This document shows, piece by piece, positions 44,501 through 57,132 of a stretch of DNA of 64,000 bases. Each line of letters begins with the position of its first letter. The first letter of the stretch is position 1. Where the stretch lies: the NCBI GenBank assembly GCA_036345935.2, contig JADWOT020000006.1, forward strand, positions 3,157,690 through 3,221,689. Direction: 5' to 3'. The position numbers were made by a program, and so were the translations under genes. The notes below the pieces were generated by a model that saw only the letters and a program-made list of their open reading frames with translations, searched no databases and was not told the origin of the DNA. Source of the stretch: Taenia hydatigena. Taxonomy: Eukaryota; Platyhelminthes; Cestoda; Cyclophyllidea; Taeniidae.

Positions 44501-47360
44501 CGGGTTATCTAACCAAGCAAATAACGCACAAAATGATGAGGGAGAATTAGTTTTATTTCAGGCAAGGCATCTTAGCAAAACAGCAGTCGTCCTTATTGCT
44601 ACTGCGATATCGCTACGTCTTCATGTCATAATTAACGCTTTGTGACTGCAATTTAATGGTCATTTCAAGGCTTAGAAGGTAAGCAGGTCTAATATTGGTC
44701 ATTTTAAGCTGATTACCTTCCCATCATGGGAGTAGGGCATCCGAAATTGGATAGTTGGGTTAATCACATTACATGTGTGGCAGTTCTTTGCTTGCGGATG
44801 ACAATCCTAATCTGTAGGCTCAAAGAAATGCGAAGTCGTTGGCCTATAAATGCCTTTCATAAAAAGGCTTTGACTTGGTTTTGTAGTTTGCGACATTCTC
44901 GTGCACCCACTTTTTCGTCGAGCGCATTACTACATGGGCCTATTTCAAACACCGAACTCACTACTGCAAAAAGCTTTCTAAGAGACCCGATGTATCAAAC
45001 ATGTGGTAACTTAATGTGGTGGGGTTCCTGGCACCAGCTACTGATAAAAGTATGCAAATATGTGTTCCTAAATAAGGTTAGGCCCAGGAGGAAAAAGTAC
45101 CATAAATAATGCGATGGACGCCTTCTGGGTGGACAGATGTGGTGTTTATGCATCAAAGGATTTATCACAAAAGAAAAGAGGAAGGATGAAAGGAGGCTGA
45201 AGGCCATAATAAAGAAGGTTGGTGTCCTGCTACCTCGCCCAACTGGTTTGCTAGGCTGTGTACACGGTCAAGGTTGTTTCCCATTCTATACTTAAGGTCA
45301 CCACATTGGTAAGTAGGAATGGCAAGATGAGCCAAAAGAAGGCAGTTGTTACTGATGATGAAGAATCATTGTGCACGCTGCCTGCCAATGCCTTGCGGAA
45401 GTTGTGATGCGGCGGCCACCCTCGACCACCTCATGCGAACCGCACTGAGTAGACTACTTTGAAAATAATCCATGCGACACTCAGATAGCATTCTTGTTTG
45501 CTGCTATAAAGCACAAGCGCAGTTTCGCAGGTTTTAATTTATGCGTTGATGCAGCAAATTTACCATTAACTTGCCCTGCAGCAGAGAGACGAATGAAGAA
45601 TAAAATATTATACCACAAGTACCATTGAATGTCTCCTTTATTTTAGATCTCATAACGTTGATAATATGGTACCATTTGAATGAAGTAGCAAGTAAAGTTG
45701 GAAGAGTCAAATGCTTCTCTTGGCACCTGAAGAACCTCTTCAATTTGTTGTGACTGACCACATTTATGGCAATGAGATCAGAGTCGCTTGCATGCGTGGT
45801 AGTGGTTCACAATGCACGCATCACATCAAGGAATAAGTCGACGCAGTATGTGAGTCAGGAAGCAATTCTTCCCATCAATATCTTTTAATTGTTTGTCTAT
45901 TTCTAAGCATACACTCAGTGTAGTAGCCGCAACGGCTGAGTAATGAATTGTCAGCCATTTTTAAGAGCATCGATGCTGTTTTCAATTGGTAGAAAGCTCG
46001 TCTTCTTACGCATCTACCAATCCTCTTCTCTGCTTGCAATTCTATGTCCATTAGCAATGCTGTCAGTACGTCAATGTGGTATCGTGGGTTCCTAGCTGGC
46101 TATCGAAACAGAAGCGATGACAGAGGACATGTCCACTGAGTGGCAAATGGTGGAATCCGTCAACGAATATAGTTTGTCGTAACTTCCAGCTTCCTCTAGT
46201 AATAATTGATCGCTGGCGTTTCTCTTGTAAGAGTAGTTGTTAATACCAATAATGACTTTGGTGGTGAACAACTCTTCTTCCAAATAACACGCTTCCTCTG
46301 CGATTGCGCATGGTTTTCAACTGACTAGCAGCCTGTTCGGTCTACTTTCGCGAATGTCCACCGCATTTACAACATCATGTGTTCATTTCGGCTTAAACTT
46401 AACATGCAGCCTATATTTGTGCACCCAACTGTACACATCGAGGTTCTTTCATCCTTTTGTCGACGGCATGGTTGGTTAACGGGTCGTTGAGCTTCCGGTG
46501 TCTTAAATGACAGAGACGGAACTTTCCACGCAATCAGTGATGGAATTGAGGAGCCAAGGCCCATGATTTACACGAATCAGCACAAATTCCAAGTTCCACC
46601 TCCTTGTTGTCACCCAATCTTTCAACGAGCTCAACCTGTTCCATGGTGAAAGCATGCTTTTCTTGGCATAAAGGGTGCAGATCGCTTCCGAGTCGCATGT
46701 GAACTTGCATGAAGGTGTTTCCTGCTCGCAAATTTCGTCACCTACACATGAATATTTATGTGGTTGGATAAGATTACATGACAGAACCGCAGACAGTGGC
46801 ACAGGAGGTTAAGGCTACTCTGATGGGGCTAAGATGTACCAACGTTAGCACTGCTTAAAATTTGCTAGCTGCAACTACCGAGAGTTCCTTTTGCACAATC
46901 TTCTCATTCTAATTTGAGAAAATCTTAAGAACACATAATGGTTTCTTCATGATCGCTACGACTTAATGTCTTTGTAGCCTTCATTATTCACCTCTCTAAC
47001 TGGATAAGCACTTAGGAAGGAGGACCATCCCTGGTAGTTTTGCTCGATGAGGTCTTTACGAGCCATGTTTTACTTCTTCTCTTTTAATGCCAACGATACA
47101 CGAAGAAACTAGAATGGCAGTGCGGTCCATGAATCAGCTCATTCGCAATAGAAATGACCTTGCAAGGCATTCAATAGCTAGGCACTTCTAGATCTTAGCA
47201 CTCCTTTTTATGACGCAGGTGGTCCAAGATATCTGAGTAGATAATCCTTTGAAGAAGACAGGTTTAGCACGAAACAAGAACAAGCATCAGTGGTCCAGAA
47301 ACCTACATCACTGCTGACGTTCGTTTCTACTATGCAAATTTAACCTAATTTCCTGGCAGC
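38502..47360. other. Nearly 9 kb without a supportable gene
   Basis: Overlapping open frames of 98-162 codons cluster at 43370-43952 on both strands without recognisable motifs. The rest is short chance frames. Confidence 0.5.
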
Positions 47361-47700
47361 ATCACACTTTAGCGAAATTACGATGATCGTCAACTCCTTG
47401 CTGAAAAATCAATCTCTTCTGCCTTTGTTTGATGCCAACGCACAACGCCTATGGCCGTTATCTCCACAGCGTCTGCTTTGTTTGCATCTCTCTTTGCCAT
47501 TGGATGGTGAAGGACGATCAGTCAAGGTAAGGCGATCGCGTAACTTTCACAACCGACGACACGCAACGACCCAATGTGTCAACGCCACTGTGAGGTCAAT
47601 CTAACTCCTCTTTCGCCTTCCTTTCTCCCCTTTTGAGGCCGCAGCATCTAAGCCTCGTCACCTCTGTCACACAGTCGATCCACCCTACCACATTTTTAGC
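47361..47700 (+). promoter_or_regulatory. Conserved 5' block of F-box relic (first copy)
   Basis: Directly repeats 53283-53655 and is inverted at about 49290-49660. It contains an open frame reading RLLCLHLSLPLDGEGRSVK up to a donor AAG|GTAAGG at 47526/47527, and a degenerate CATCTAAG box 57 nt before the ATG. The frame may be an upstream exon that splices in phase 0 to the F-box exon. Confidence 0.5.
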
Positions 47701-48232
47701 ATGGTGGGTTCCAGCAGCCTCCATTTGCATCTTACCTTTCCTACATCTTTACTTATCTTTACCTCCCTCACTTATGTCCCTGCTTTTTTATTCAACATTA
47801 CAATTTGACATCCTAGTTTGATTCACAAGCCTTCTACCTGAGTTAACACTCAGAATATGCAGATTCCTTGACGAGGAGGACTTGGTGAATGCCTGCTACA
47901 GCATTCCTAGCTGGTGCTGGAGTCTGTCAACTCGAGGGTCGTCACAAGCATTGCTTTGACACATCGGATCTAGGAAGTGGCTTCGTAAACAACCGTGTCG
48001 CGTGTTGTTCTCTCACACCTCAATTGTCTACCGAGATCCACTTCCAGTTGTAGAGTGTCGTGTTAAGCAAGCTGAATCCTTCAGGCAATTCTTAACTCAC
48101 ACTAGGCAATTCTTGTCCCTATGGACCATCAGCTACGGTCTCATGATTCATTCTAACCTACATCTCATCTCCACACTGCATAGACAACTACACATCTGTC
48201 ACATCGCGCGCTTTACGTTGACAAATCACTGA
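47701..48232 (+). pseudogene. F-box relic, frameshifted (first direct copy)
   Basis: ATG at 47701 is directly followed by GTGGGT, as in its relatives. An acceptor CATCCTAG precedes FDSQAFYL. A 4-nt deletion relative to the 53.8 kb copy then shifts frame into LRICRFLDEEDLVNACYSIP and SWCW, clearly the family F-box. A stop follows soon after. The open frame to 48232 roughly parallels the middle of the 28 kb gene. Non-functional as an F-box protein without correction. Confidence 0.6.
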
Positions 48233-48518
48233 GAAGTGCTCCACATCGAATAGATCTCATCAATATCTCTTGTAATGACGGTAAACTACAAGTCGTAGTG
48301 GACAAATTGTAACGCTTTAGCAGGTATGTGGTTGTTAATACAGCATGGAGATAGGAAGTAGGCCAGAATGAAGCACAAGGCCGTAGTTGATGATTTGTGA
48401 GGGGAAGATTTGACTAGCCTGGATTTTTAATTGGATGAAGAATTACGATTGATTCACGCGATATTCCACAAGTGGAAGTGAATCTTGGTGGACAACTGAT
48501 AAAGTAGGTGAAAATAGC

Positions 48519-48855
48519 ATGCGGCACAACTGCTTATTGAGCCAACTTCAAGTGTTAATGTGCCTAAGCAACACTTGTGAGGATCGTCAAGGTGAGAAAA
48601 ACCCATTGCCAGTCAGGAATTGTGTCGCAGGCCTTTTTCAAGTTCCCCACATTAGGGATTTGCATATTCAAAGTGCCACTTTAGGCGGAATGTCAGTGAT
48701 TCGAAGTCGTTTCTAAAGTGAAGCAAAAGTCCACCATTGTCAATGACATGGAAATGAGCTGAAACAAGCAGGAGAATGAATGTGGGTTGGTAAATGGAAG
48801 GAAGGAAGGAAGGGAAAACGATAAGAAGGAAATAGAGACTACTGGAACTTACCAT
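48519..48855 (-). pseudogene. F-box relic on the opposite strand
   Basis: ATG at 48853-48855 is followed by a perfect GTAAGT donor. A 140-nt intron ends in CACTTTAG, and the second exon from 48712 reads KRLRITDIPPKVAL, then a TGA where the family has CGA (Arg). A 1-nt deletion relative to the 53.8 kb copy puts ACDTIPDWQWVFL in another frame. TTTAAAT at 48904-48910 gives an ATTTAAA box about 50 nt upstream. It lies tail-to-tail with the 47.7 kb relic. Confidence 0.6.
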
Positions 48856-49086
48856 GGTGGACGGGTGATGGGGTAGATTGATTGTGCGAAAGAGGTGACG
48901 CGTTTTAAATGCTGCGGCCTCAGAAGGGAAGAATGGAAATGAGGAAAAGAATTGCATGCAGCAAAGAGATAATAGCCACTGCGGTCCATCGCAGCACACA
49001 GCACATCCGCATAAAACGCAGCGAAAGGCTGTCCTGCCCTTTTCTTCGGCATGAGCAGTTGAGAAGACTCTGAGCTCATAGAACTT

Positions 49087-49286
49087 CTTCAGTTTTCCAG
49101 ACATTTCGGCCATGATGCCAATGGTGCAACTCGGGCAGGTCAGTGATTCTGATTACGACACCGTTAGTGACATGGAAATGGGATGGAAAATGTGATGCAG
49201 AACGAGACATGCAAGAAAAGCAATGGGACGTGGTAAAGATAACGAAGAGAGGTAAGACGCAAATGGAGGCTACTGGAACCCACCAA
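49087..49286 (-). pseudogene. F-box relic fragment, start and acceptor lost
   Basis: At 49284-49286 the start codon is TTG, while the flanking CAGC..GGTGGGTTCC is kept. The intron end equivalent to CTTTAG is CTAACG, so the acceptor AG is gone. Only ITDLPEL of the F-box start is clear before similarity fades. Its 5' block extends to about 49660. Confidence 0.5.
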
Positions 49287-49289
49287 GCT

Positions 49290-49660
49290 GGAACTGTGAT
49301 ATTGTGTGTATTGAATGTGTAACAGAGGTGACGAAGTTTAAATGCTGCTGTCTCGGAAAGGAAAAAGAAAGGAAGGATGGAGAGCGAGGAATTGGGATAA
49401 TGTTACAATGCCATTTCCTGTCGCCTCGTGTGATTGTGACGCGATCGTCTCATCTCGACCGATTGGCCTTGGTTGCCCAATTGTAAAGAAGGATGCAAAC
49501 AAAGCAGGTGCCGTGGAGACAACATGAACCCTTTTAATGGAGTCAAACTGCCATAGATGTAATGCATTGTCCTCAAAAGAAGGCAGAATGACTTCTGTTT
49601 CTGTGAAGAGCTGGCAATCATCGCAGTGTTGCCTGCGCGTAATGCTGCCAAGAAAGACAG
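49290..49660 (-). promoter_or_regulatory. Conserved 5' block of F-box relic (inverted copy)
   Basis: An inverted match to 47361-47700 and 53283-53655. It contains ACTGCGATGATTG, an open frame RHLLCLHPSLQLGNQGQSVE, and GTTTAAATG at 49336-49344 (a TATTTAA-type box). The donor that follows the open frame in the other copies is ATGAGA here, so the GT is lost. Confidence 0.5.
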
Positions 49661-52600
49661 CAGGTCTTCCGACACCGAAAGCAGACGTCTACAGTAAAGC
49701 ATGCACTGTAGCCTTCCTCTTAGCTACAGCAGTCAAGTAGGCTGTAGGTATGAGCTTCCAGTCATGAAGCTAAAACTGATACCCGAATCGCCACCAATAA
49801 TGCTTCTGAGCGGATAAAGTGACGTATAAGCGATTGTCGCTCCGCTGTATAACTCTCTCACTCTTTCACACGTTGATCCCATTGCCCCACTGTTCACGGA
49901 TTCGCAGATCCAGCTGAATTGAGTTCGTATATGGTGCTATTTAAAAAAAAGTGAGAAACGCACGTCCTGCCGAGTAAGCTACCCAATAGTCGTAGTTTAG
50001 TCAATACACCTCAGAGACACCTTTTCTTCAGAGTGAACCACGTCGGTGAAAGGCGTTTGGTTGGTGTGCATGTTGACTAAGTTTCCTATAAAGTATCAAA
50101 GACATTAAATAAAAGGACTTGCATTTCCTCAGTCTATGGGGCAAATTTTCTTCCCAAAGGGTCACAGTGAATCTCTCTTAGCCTACTCGTTAATTGTTAT
50201 TACTTGATTTCATGTTGGTGTCGGCTCTGGCAGGACACTCGAATGTGCTAATCAGGTAGAGTTAGGCGTCAAACCAATTCCGCGCTAGTTGGTTCACGAA
50301 ACGCATTCATGTAATGCAAGCATTTTCCTTCTCTCAACGCTGGATTTGTTAACCGGCAACAGAAGCTCAGAAGGCACTTCGAGCAGCTAACACTGAATTC
50401 CCTCGAATCGCAAATAGACAAGCAAGTATGGGTGGGAGCCGACTGAGAGGTTGTACACGTGCCTAGTGAGCCATGTCGATAAAATGGAAACACACAATCA
50501 CGTCTTAGAGATGATTGGGCTAAGTCAACTAAAGGTCGCTCTTTCACAAGCGGATTTCAATTTCACAAGTTTATTCCTTCCTCTACTCTCACATTTTCAC
50601 CTGTTGCCTGCATAAGATACCACCTCATTAACTGCACTGGTGATCTAAATCCTACAAGACGTTATAGCATTCACCTTTCCTAGATCCCCCGAGTGATGTA
50701 TTTTCAGGAGCGACTGCATTCGTGACTTTAGTAGACAGATTACTTTTGACAGAATGTGGACGGAAACGACTGCTGCGATGATGGCAGTGGAATTACTGTT
50801 GAAGGCACATCCAGCATTAGACAATAGTGCAAATAATTTAGTGCCACTTAAACATTTAACCATGCACAAATGTCGCGGTGTAGGGAGGTGCTCTGCTTGA
50901 GGTCCACCGGTTCATAAACCTCAAAATCGTTTATCCAGCATGTGTTCGTCGACTAATTTCCTCGGAGGCTTAATCACCTACTGCTCTCGTGATAGCCGAC
51001 TAAATTACTGCATTAGCATTTCTTTGTAGCCGTAATTATGCTTGAACTGCAACATTGCCGCACAATGATTGCGTTTCTTTGCTGGATGCCCTCGTCTAAA
51101 AGCCTTTTTTACCTTCTGTTTGGCTGCGGTAGGGTAGTTCCTTAGTTTGTCCACGGATAGGATGCATCTAGCATAGACAAGGATGCATAAGAGGCTTGAA
51201 AGCCGATTTGGAATCCATGCAGAGGAAGCAAATGCTCGAATGGGAAAAGTTTAGAAGGCGCGAGGTGACTTTTATTTATTCTTCCAAATTCGACCCATTA
51301 GATGCAGACGTACCAGGGACCCTGTGATGCTGCATAATGTAGGTGCTGCTGGATATATTTTGTCAACCTTCTTCTGTACATCACACTCTTCAATCCCAAA
51401 ACAGTATCAGCTGCAAAACTTAGAGGTGACCAAGCACTATTTTAGACGCGTTTTCCATTTTAACTACCTTCAGGAGGGGATCCGTGCTGTTTAACAGCTG
51501 ACGTGGACTCTTTTCGAAAACGCTGCAAATTACACCACCCACGTGAGTTCGAGTCTTCCAATCCTTCAGCAAAACGCCAGCCCAAACCAAGAAGCAGAAG
51601 GATGGGCAACTTAATCTAGTTTGAACTAGATAAAATCATAGCAGTCAAGGGGAAAGGAAAGTTGATGCAACTGAGTTAGTTTCTCCCAAGTGATAAGCAG
51701 TTCACTGAGGGATTTTGTATGGTTTGATCCAAAAATCAAAGCTGATATGAAGACATCTAAAATCATTTCAATATCTGAATACTAAGTCAACATGCGATGG
51801 AGAAAAGGCATCGCTTGCTGATAGTTGACACCGTGATGATCCCTGACAGAAGGTTTGACAATGGCGTTTATCCTCGCGCAGCATTTCTTCTTTATGTCCT
51901 CTTACTTCGACTCCAAAGTAAACCTCATTTTTAGGAGTGGAAAGCACTTTCGTCCTTTCATTTATTTTGTGTTCCGCAATTTAATTCTACTTCATGGCGA
52001 GTGGAGCAACCTCAGCAGGAACCGCTTTTACTTCATCACCTCTATCTGTGGCCAAACACCCAAAATCACTTTGACGCTCAGCTTATACTATCTTTTCTGT
52101 GTGATGCATTTCTCATGTGACTGGTATCGTCGCTCTCACGGGTAATATTGTTCTTTGATGAAAAGCGGATGGGAATGGCTTTTTTTATGGCTGAAGTGGA
52201 GAAATCAAGGACAGTGCCATTTCCGACAGACATTTGCACGGCCAACTGGTTAGAGAGGGTAGGAGCTTATAAACTGATTACTGTGATTTGATGCAGGCAC
52301 CTTCAGGTCCACTCTCGCCGAACAATCAGGTCTACTACCCTTTCTGCTGTCAACAGGCATACTGTTGATAACATGACCGAGGTAGACATCAGTGATACCC
52401 ACATTTTGTATCGCCTACTGAGTACGGAACGCCAGCTCTGAAGTTAAGGTATGTTGCCTTCAAAACAGAGATACAGCACAGCCATTCGGCTATTTGCAGC
52501 AATGAGAAGTGGAATTGAGGTGTGATCCTGGCAGAAATGAACATAGCTAGAAATCTTGCCAACGGCCTGGAACACGGAACATGGAACGTTCATGGAAGGG

Positions 52601-53282
52601 ATGCAGAACAATAAACAAATCATCTTGGATCACAGAGATTACTGCATCTTGAGCAAAACGGATTTAGGCATCATGACTTGTTGCTATCAACATGAATAGC
52701 CGAAGAACTGGACTGAGTACATGGACAAATTAGCATTAAACAGATTTTTCCCCTGTCGCGACACAAGCTAAAACCTAAACTATTTAAAGATGAATGTCAC
52801 AACTATGATGGAGATCCTTCTCCTTAATTCATGTACTTTTCCAGCACCTCCTCTGCTCGCGGTGGAGTGGCCAAACTATACCGTGAGACGTTGATAAGTT
52901 CCGTGAGTGGCTCTTCGTTTTGACTTGACTTGTAATTATATCTTTGCTAGGGTCCTTTTCTTCTGTCCTTCACAACGTCGTCGGCACACATTCCGTCCCA
53001 GAATTATGTGCACTTCCATCCTCAAAGCTGTCCCGAATGCTGCAGAGATAGGTGAAAATGGGTCCGCTAATGCGGATGAGAAAAGATTCTGTGGCGTATC
53101 CTAACCTAACTTCCCAATATACCACTTGCCTTTGACAACTGACGCTCTTTCGCCTTTTGCGGGAATAATGCAATAACCGTGAACTATGAAATGTTTCACT
53201 AGTAGGCCAATCAGTGCGGCTCGCATGAGACGGTAGAAAGTGACTGCTGATGCCTGATTCTAGTGTCAAACGACCTACTGAC
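49661..53282. other. Spacer between F-box relics
   Basis: No exon, RNA gene or family copy recognised. A 96-codon frame at 51855-52145 has no motif. Confidence 0.5.
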
Positions 53283-53655
53283 TTCTCTAATGGCATCACA
53301 CCTTAGCAGCATTGCGATGATTGTCAACTTCTTGCAGAAAATTCAACCACGTCTGCCTTCATTTGACGCCTATGTACTACTGCTATGCCGGTATTATCGC
53401 ATTAGCAAACGCTCATGCTCTCTCCACCGCGTCTGCTGTGTTTGCGTCCTTCTTTACCATTAGACGGCAAAGGACAGCTGGTCGAGGTGAGACGATCGCG
53501 TAACACTCACACCAGACGACACGGAACCGCCGAATGTGTCAACGCCACTGTGAGGTCAATCCATTTCCCCACTCTCATTCCCTACCCCCTTCCGAGGCTG
53601 CAGTATTTAAACCTCGTCACCTCTGTCACACCACCTACTCCATCACCTTTCCAGC
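53283..53655 (+). promoter_or_regulatory. Conserved 5' block of F-box relic (second direct copy)
   Basis: Contains ATTGCGATGATTGTCAAC, the open frame RLLCLRPSLPLDGKGQLVE ending at a GAG|GTGAGA donor (53486/53487), and a TATTTAAA box at 53604-53611, 52 nt before the ATG. CACCTCTGTCACAC follows the box, as in the 47 kb copy. Confidence 0.5.
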
Positions 53656-54192
53656 ATGGTGGGTTCCGGTAGATTCTATTTGCATCTTACCATTCCTTCC
53701 TCTTTGCTCATTTTCACTACCTGTCCTATATATCCCGACTTGTGTCCTCCAACATCACCACACATTCATCACACTCCCATGCTTCTGATAAAAGCTCGCT
53801 TTCGTTTCACTTTAGGAGCAATTCATAATCACCGACCTCCCACCCGATTTGGCATCCAAAATATGCGAATACCTCAGCGTGGAGGATATAGTAAATGTCT
53901 GCAGAGCCATCCCTAAATGGCAATGGATTTTGTTATATCTGCACGTTTTATAACCATATATATTTCTGCGAAAACTATTAAACGCTCTACCTGGTTAATC
54001 CACTACAGCGTGCTTCACGTCGGCTTGGTTCCATCAGCATACTACATGAGTACGGCAGAATTTAGCAGTGTGCAATGCGACTGCTATACACACATGATAG
54101 ACTCGAGGTGGCGACTGTGTTGTGTCAAACGTCTTGCAGTCGAAAGCCTCAATTTAAAGGCGCTGTCACAATTAGTCCATCACGACCTGTGA
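53656..54192 (+). pseudogene. F-box relic with internal deletion (second direct copy)
   Basis: ATG 53656-53658, then GTGGGT, a 157-nt intron and a CACTTTAG acceptor. The exon from 53816 has the cleanest F-box of the relics: ITDLPPDLASKICEYLSVED, then VNVCRAIPKWQW, stopping at 53953. A different frame, open to 54192, carries MIDSRWRLCCVKRL, matching TKWRLCCIKNF near the C-terminus of the 28 kb gene. Most of the GTPase-like middle is therefore gone. A 45-residue F-box-only product remains possible. Confidence 0.6.
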
Positions 54193-56961
54193 ATGAAGGA
54201 ATCTGACACTTTCTTGCAAGTGTTGCTCCTCTCTGTAACTGCCAACTCAAATATTGCTCTCTTCTCGTGCCGCATCTTTCTGCCCTTTCTCACTTAATTT
54301 TGCAACCTTCAAATCCATTAGCGTAGACCTGCTTACTGCATGGGCGTTCATATTTGTTGGGAGGAGAATTCAAATGGCACACGTGTCGTGCTTGAAGGCG
54401 TGAAGGACAGATATGATGCAAGCACTGCCACTAAGGCGTCATGTTATCTCAGCCGTGCTTCAAGTCATGTAATGATGCAATAGTATTTTGAAGTAGTTAG
54501 ATGATAAGCAGCGAGTAATATCAGCAACTAACTTCAAGTAGGGCAGAGGCTTGTTTGGTGCAACATCTGTGCGCGGGTCTCATATCAATTCCTGCTCCGT
54601 TTCCTGCCCCGGCAAAGATTCACTATAATATATCCATCAGGACCACTGTAGGTAAAATACGCTGAGTAGTGTTACCACGATAAATAAGCACTACAAGCAT
54701 TGCGCCACAACCTGCTTCTTCTCAAAGCATGTGTGTCTATCTGGTGGTGGTACAACGATGCATTTGAACCGTCACTGCACTGGGATTGGGCCTGCCAGAA
54801 CAGTGACTAGGTATAATAAATTAATGCATTTAGCGCAATAGCTCTCATTATGACTTAAATTCCTCGTTTAAACAATGCGGCGACAGACATTCAAAGGTGA
54901 GTAATTACCACGTCTGCTGATCGGAAGCCATGTCTGGCCTCAGTTGTGGCATTCATGAGGAGAAAACATTGTGTAACATTGAAATTCATGTAATGGAGGT
55001 GTTATGGTCGCAGGTTAAAGATGTGACTAAAGCTAGGCGACACGAAGGGCACAACGTGTTGACATCGTGGTGGGGTCGCTAAACAAAATATGCGGGCTGT
55101 CGAGCTGGATGATGTGGTTTGATAAACGCAGTGCATCCATGCCGTAAGTAAAACATAGCATGTCCGCACGCTGTTGTAGAGTTAATGAACTCGCTGAAAC
55201 GGATGTAAACAGTGAGTTAGAAGCATATGAATGCGATGTCAAATCCTTCGCAGAGCTGTGAACAGTCGCGATCGGACTTGGACTCGCTCACCAATGTTCG
55301 CTTGTGATGCGTGCTTGCAATTTTCAGTTCTGCAATTATGTAAGAAATGAAACAAACAAGACGAACGCATTACGCGTGTCAGCGTCGTCATGTTGACAGA
55401 GAACATTCTCACTATATGCCCAATTTCTAGTGACATGCCATAGGGTCCGGAGAGCATACAGAGCATATGAATCAAATAATTTCGTAGTTGATGCAAGGAT
55501 ATACCCACTAAGCTGCCAATTTGTTGACAAATATCAATTGAAACACACTGTTGCAACTTTGTCTCCTTAGTTTATTTACTGCCCTAACTATGAAGGACTG
55601 AAAGACGGAACATGATGGAACTAGATCTACAGGACAATACGTCGTCAACTCGGTTCTCAAAATAGCAAAGCACTATAGGCAAAGTAATGCAAAGCATGCT
55701 GAGTGGGATTGGGATCAAAGAAACTCTGCATAAGTTACTTAAGCGAAAACCACTTTACGATTGAAGAATGTGGATGATGGGAAGACAATTGTGAAACTTC
55801 GAAGAATGTTATGTTCCAGTGCAGATGCACCACTTTCAATTGTTTGATTTATTTTGGCTAGGACTCCTCCTGTCCTCTTTATTGGCCGCTGTAACATAAA
55901 TGTCCCTATGTAGACGCAACGCTGACACTTTTAAGCCACCGTGCTGTTTGACTCTTCTGACGGTGCGTTAGCGTCCTCACCCGGTGCTATGTTAGCAGCA
56001 GCGATGGCTGTGCCTTTTAGCGTTGATAGTGGGAAGAGCAACAGCGATCGTGTTGTGGTCTTCCTACACCAGAGTCTTCCATCATAAGGGCAAGCAAGAC
56101 ACACTTATTCTTCCAATCCACACAATAGCATGTATTTGTGGATCTGATATGGTCGGGGACGAAGATTTGCTATGGAACAAAAGCGTCTCAGTTCTTCAAC
56201 TTCGCTTTCACACTATCGCCAACTGCTTGACTTGTGAGTAAATTTTATGGCAGCGAATAGGGCAGACAACCAGCAATCTCCGTTTTTAGTTGATCCAAGC
56301 AAGGTGGTCCCATTGTTTTTGCATATGAATGGAATAACTTTTGTCGTGCTCAGAAGAAGAGGTCGACATATCGGCTCGTAGTAAATAGAGATATTCAAAG
56401 TGGTAGGGACATGTGCGACTCATCAGCTCAAAGATCTTTATTCTGATGTCAATCATGCCTACCGTAAAAGGCTATTCAAAATCCCTTTCTAATGGTAATA
56501 AACTGTGGAATTTTAAAGTAAGTTGAGATGCAAAGCGTGCTTCCTTCCTTCCCTCTCAAATAACTAAAGCTTTTTTTAGCAAGTGCTACCCACCTTGATC
56601 GAATTCTGGAGGAAAATCAGAGGTTATTTGCACTAAAAACCTTTAACATGCTGCCCACTACAAAGCTCATGTCTATATTTTAATAATTTATAAAGAAGTT
56701 GGCCAGCTTGAGTGTAGTTCTAGTAGGAATGATCTGCGATGATTTTTGTGATTTCATGATCTATCCTTTAATCAGATCTACCACCAGATAGCATACTCCT
56801 TGCTAAAGAATGATTGATATGCAGCTAAGTAGCCATTAGATGCGTCCGAGTGGAGGGTGAACTTGCGAGGAAGTGCTTCTGCATTCGCAGAAGTAAAAAA
56901 AAATTATAATGGGAAAAGGATAAAAAAGAAGCTTGTCCAACTCCGACTAAGACACAGAGAG
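54193..56961. other. Spacer, nothing firmly seen
   Basis: Minus-strand frames at 55033-55556 have a faint F-box-like IDICQQI but no ITDLP start, so I did not call them. Confidence 0.45.
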
Positions 56962-57132
56962 CCACCACCACCACCACCACCACCACCACCACCACCACCA
57001 CCACCACCACCACCACCACCACCACCACCACCACCACCACCACCACCACCACCACCACCACCACCACCACCACCACCACCACCACCACCACCACCACCAC
57101 CACCACCACCACCACCACCACCACCACCACCA
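56962..57132. repeat. Perfect (CCA)57 trinucleotide tract
   Basis: 57 uninterrupted CCA units by count, then an imperfect CAT CAC CAC CTC CAC CAC. The long poly-Pro, poly-Val and poly-Gly frames across it are artefacts of the repeat. Confidence 0.97.

Noticed and set aside
48652..49113. 153-codon minus-strand frame starting MAEMSGKLKKF
   Set aside because: It runs through the promoter, start codon and intron of one F-box relic and the tail of another, so it is a chimera of non-coding parts.
55239..55556. Possible further F-box copy (IDICQQI)
   Set aside because: Lacks the ITDLP start and IPxW end that define the family here, and has no ATG|GT or TATTTAA promoter.
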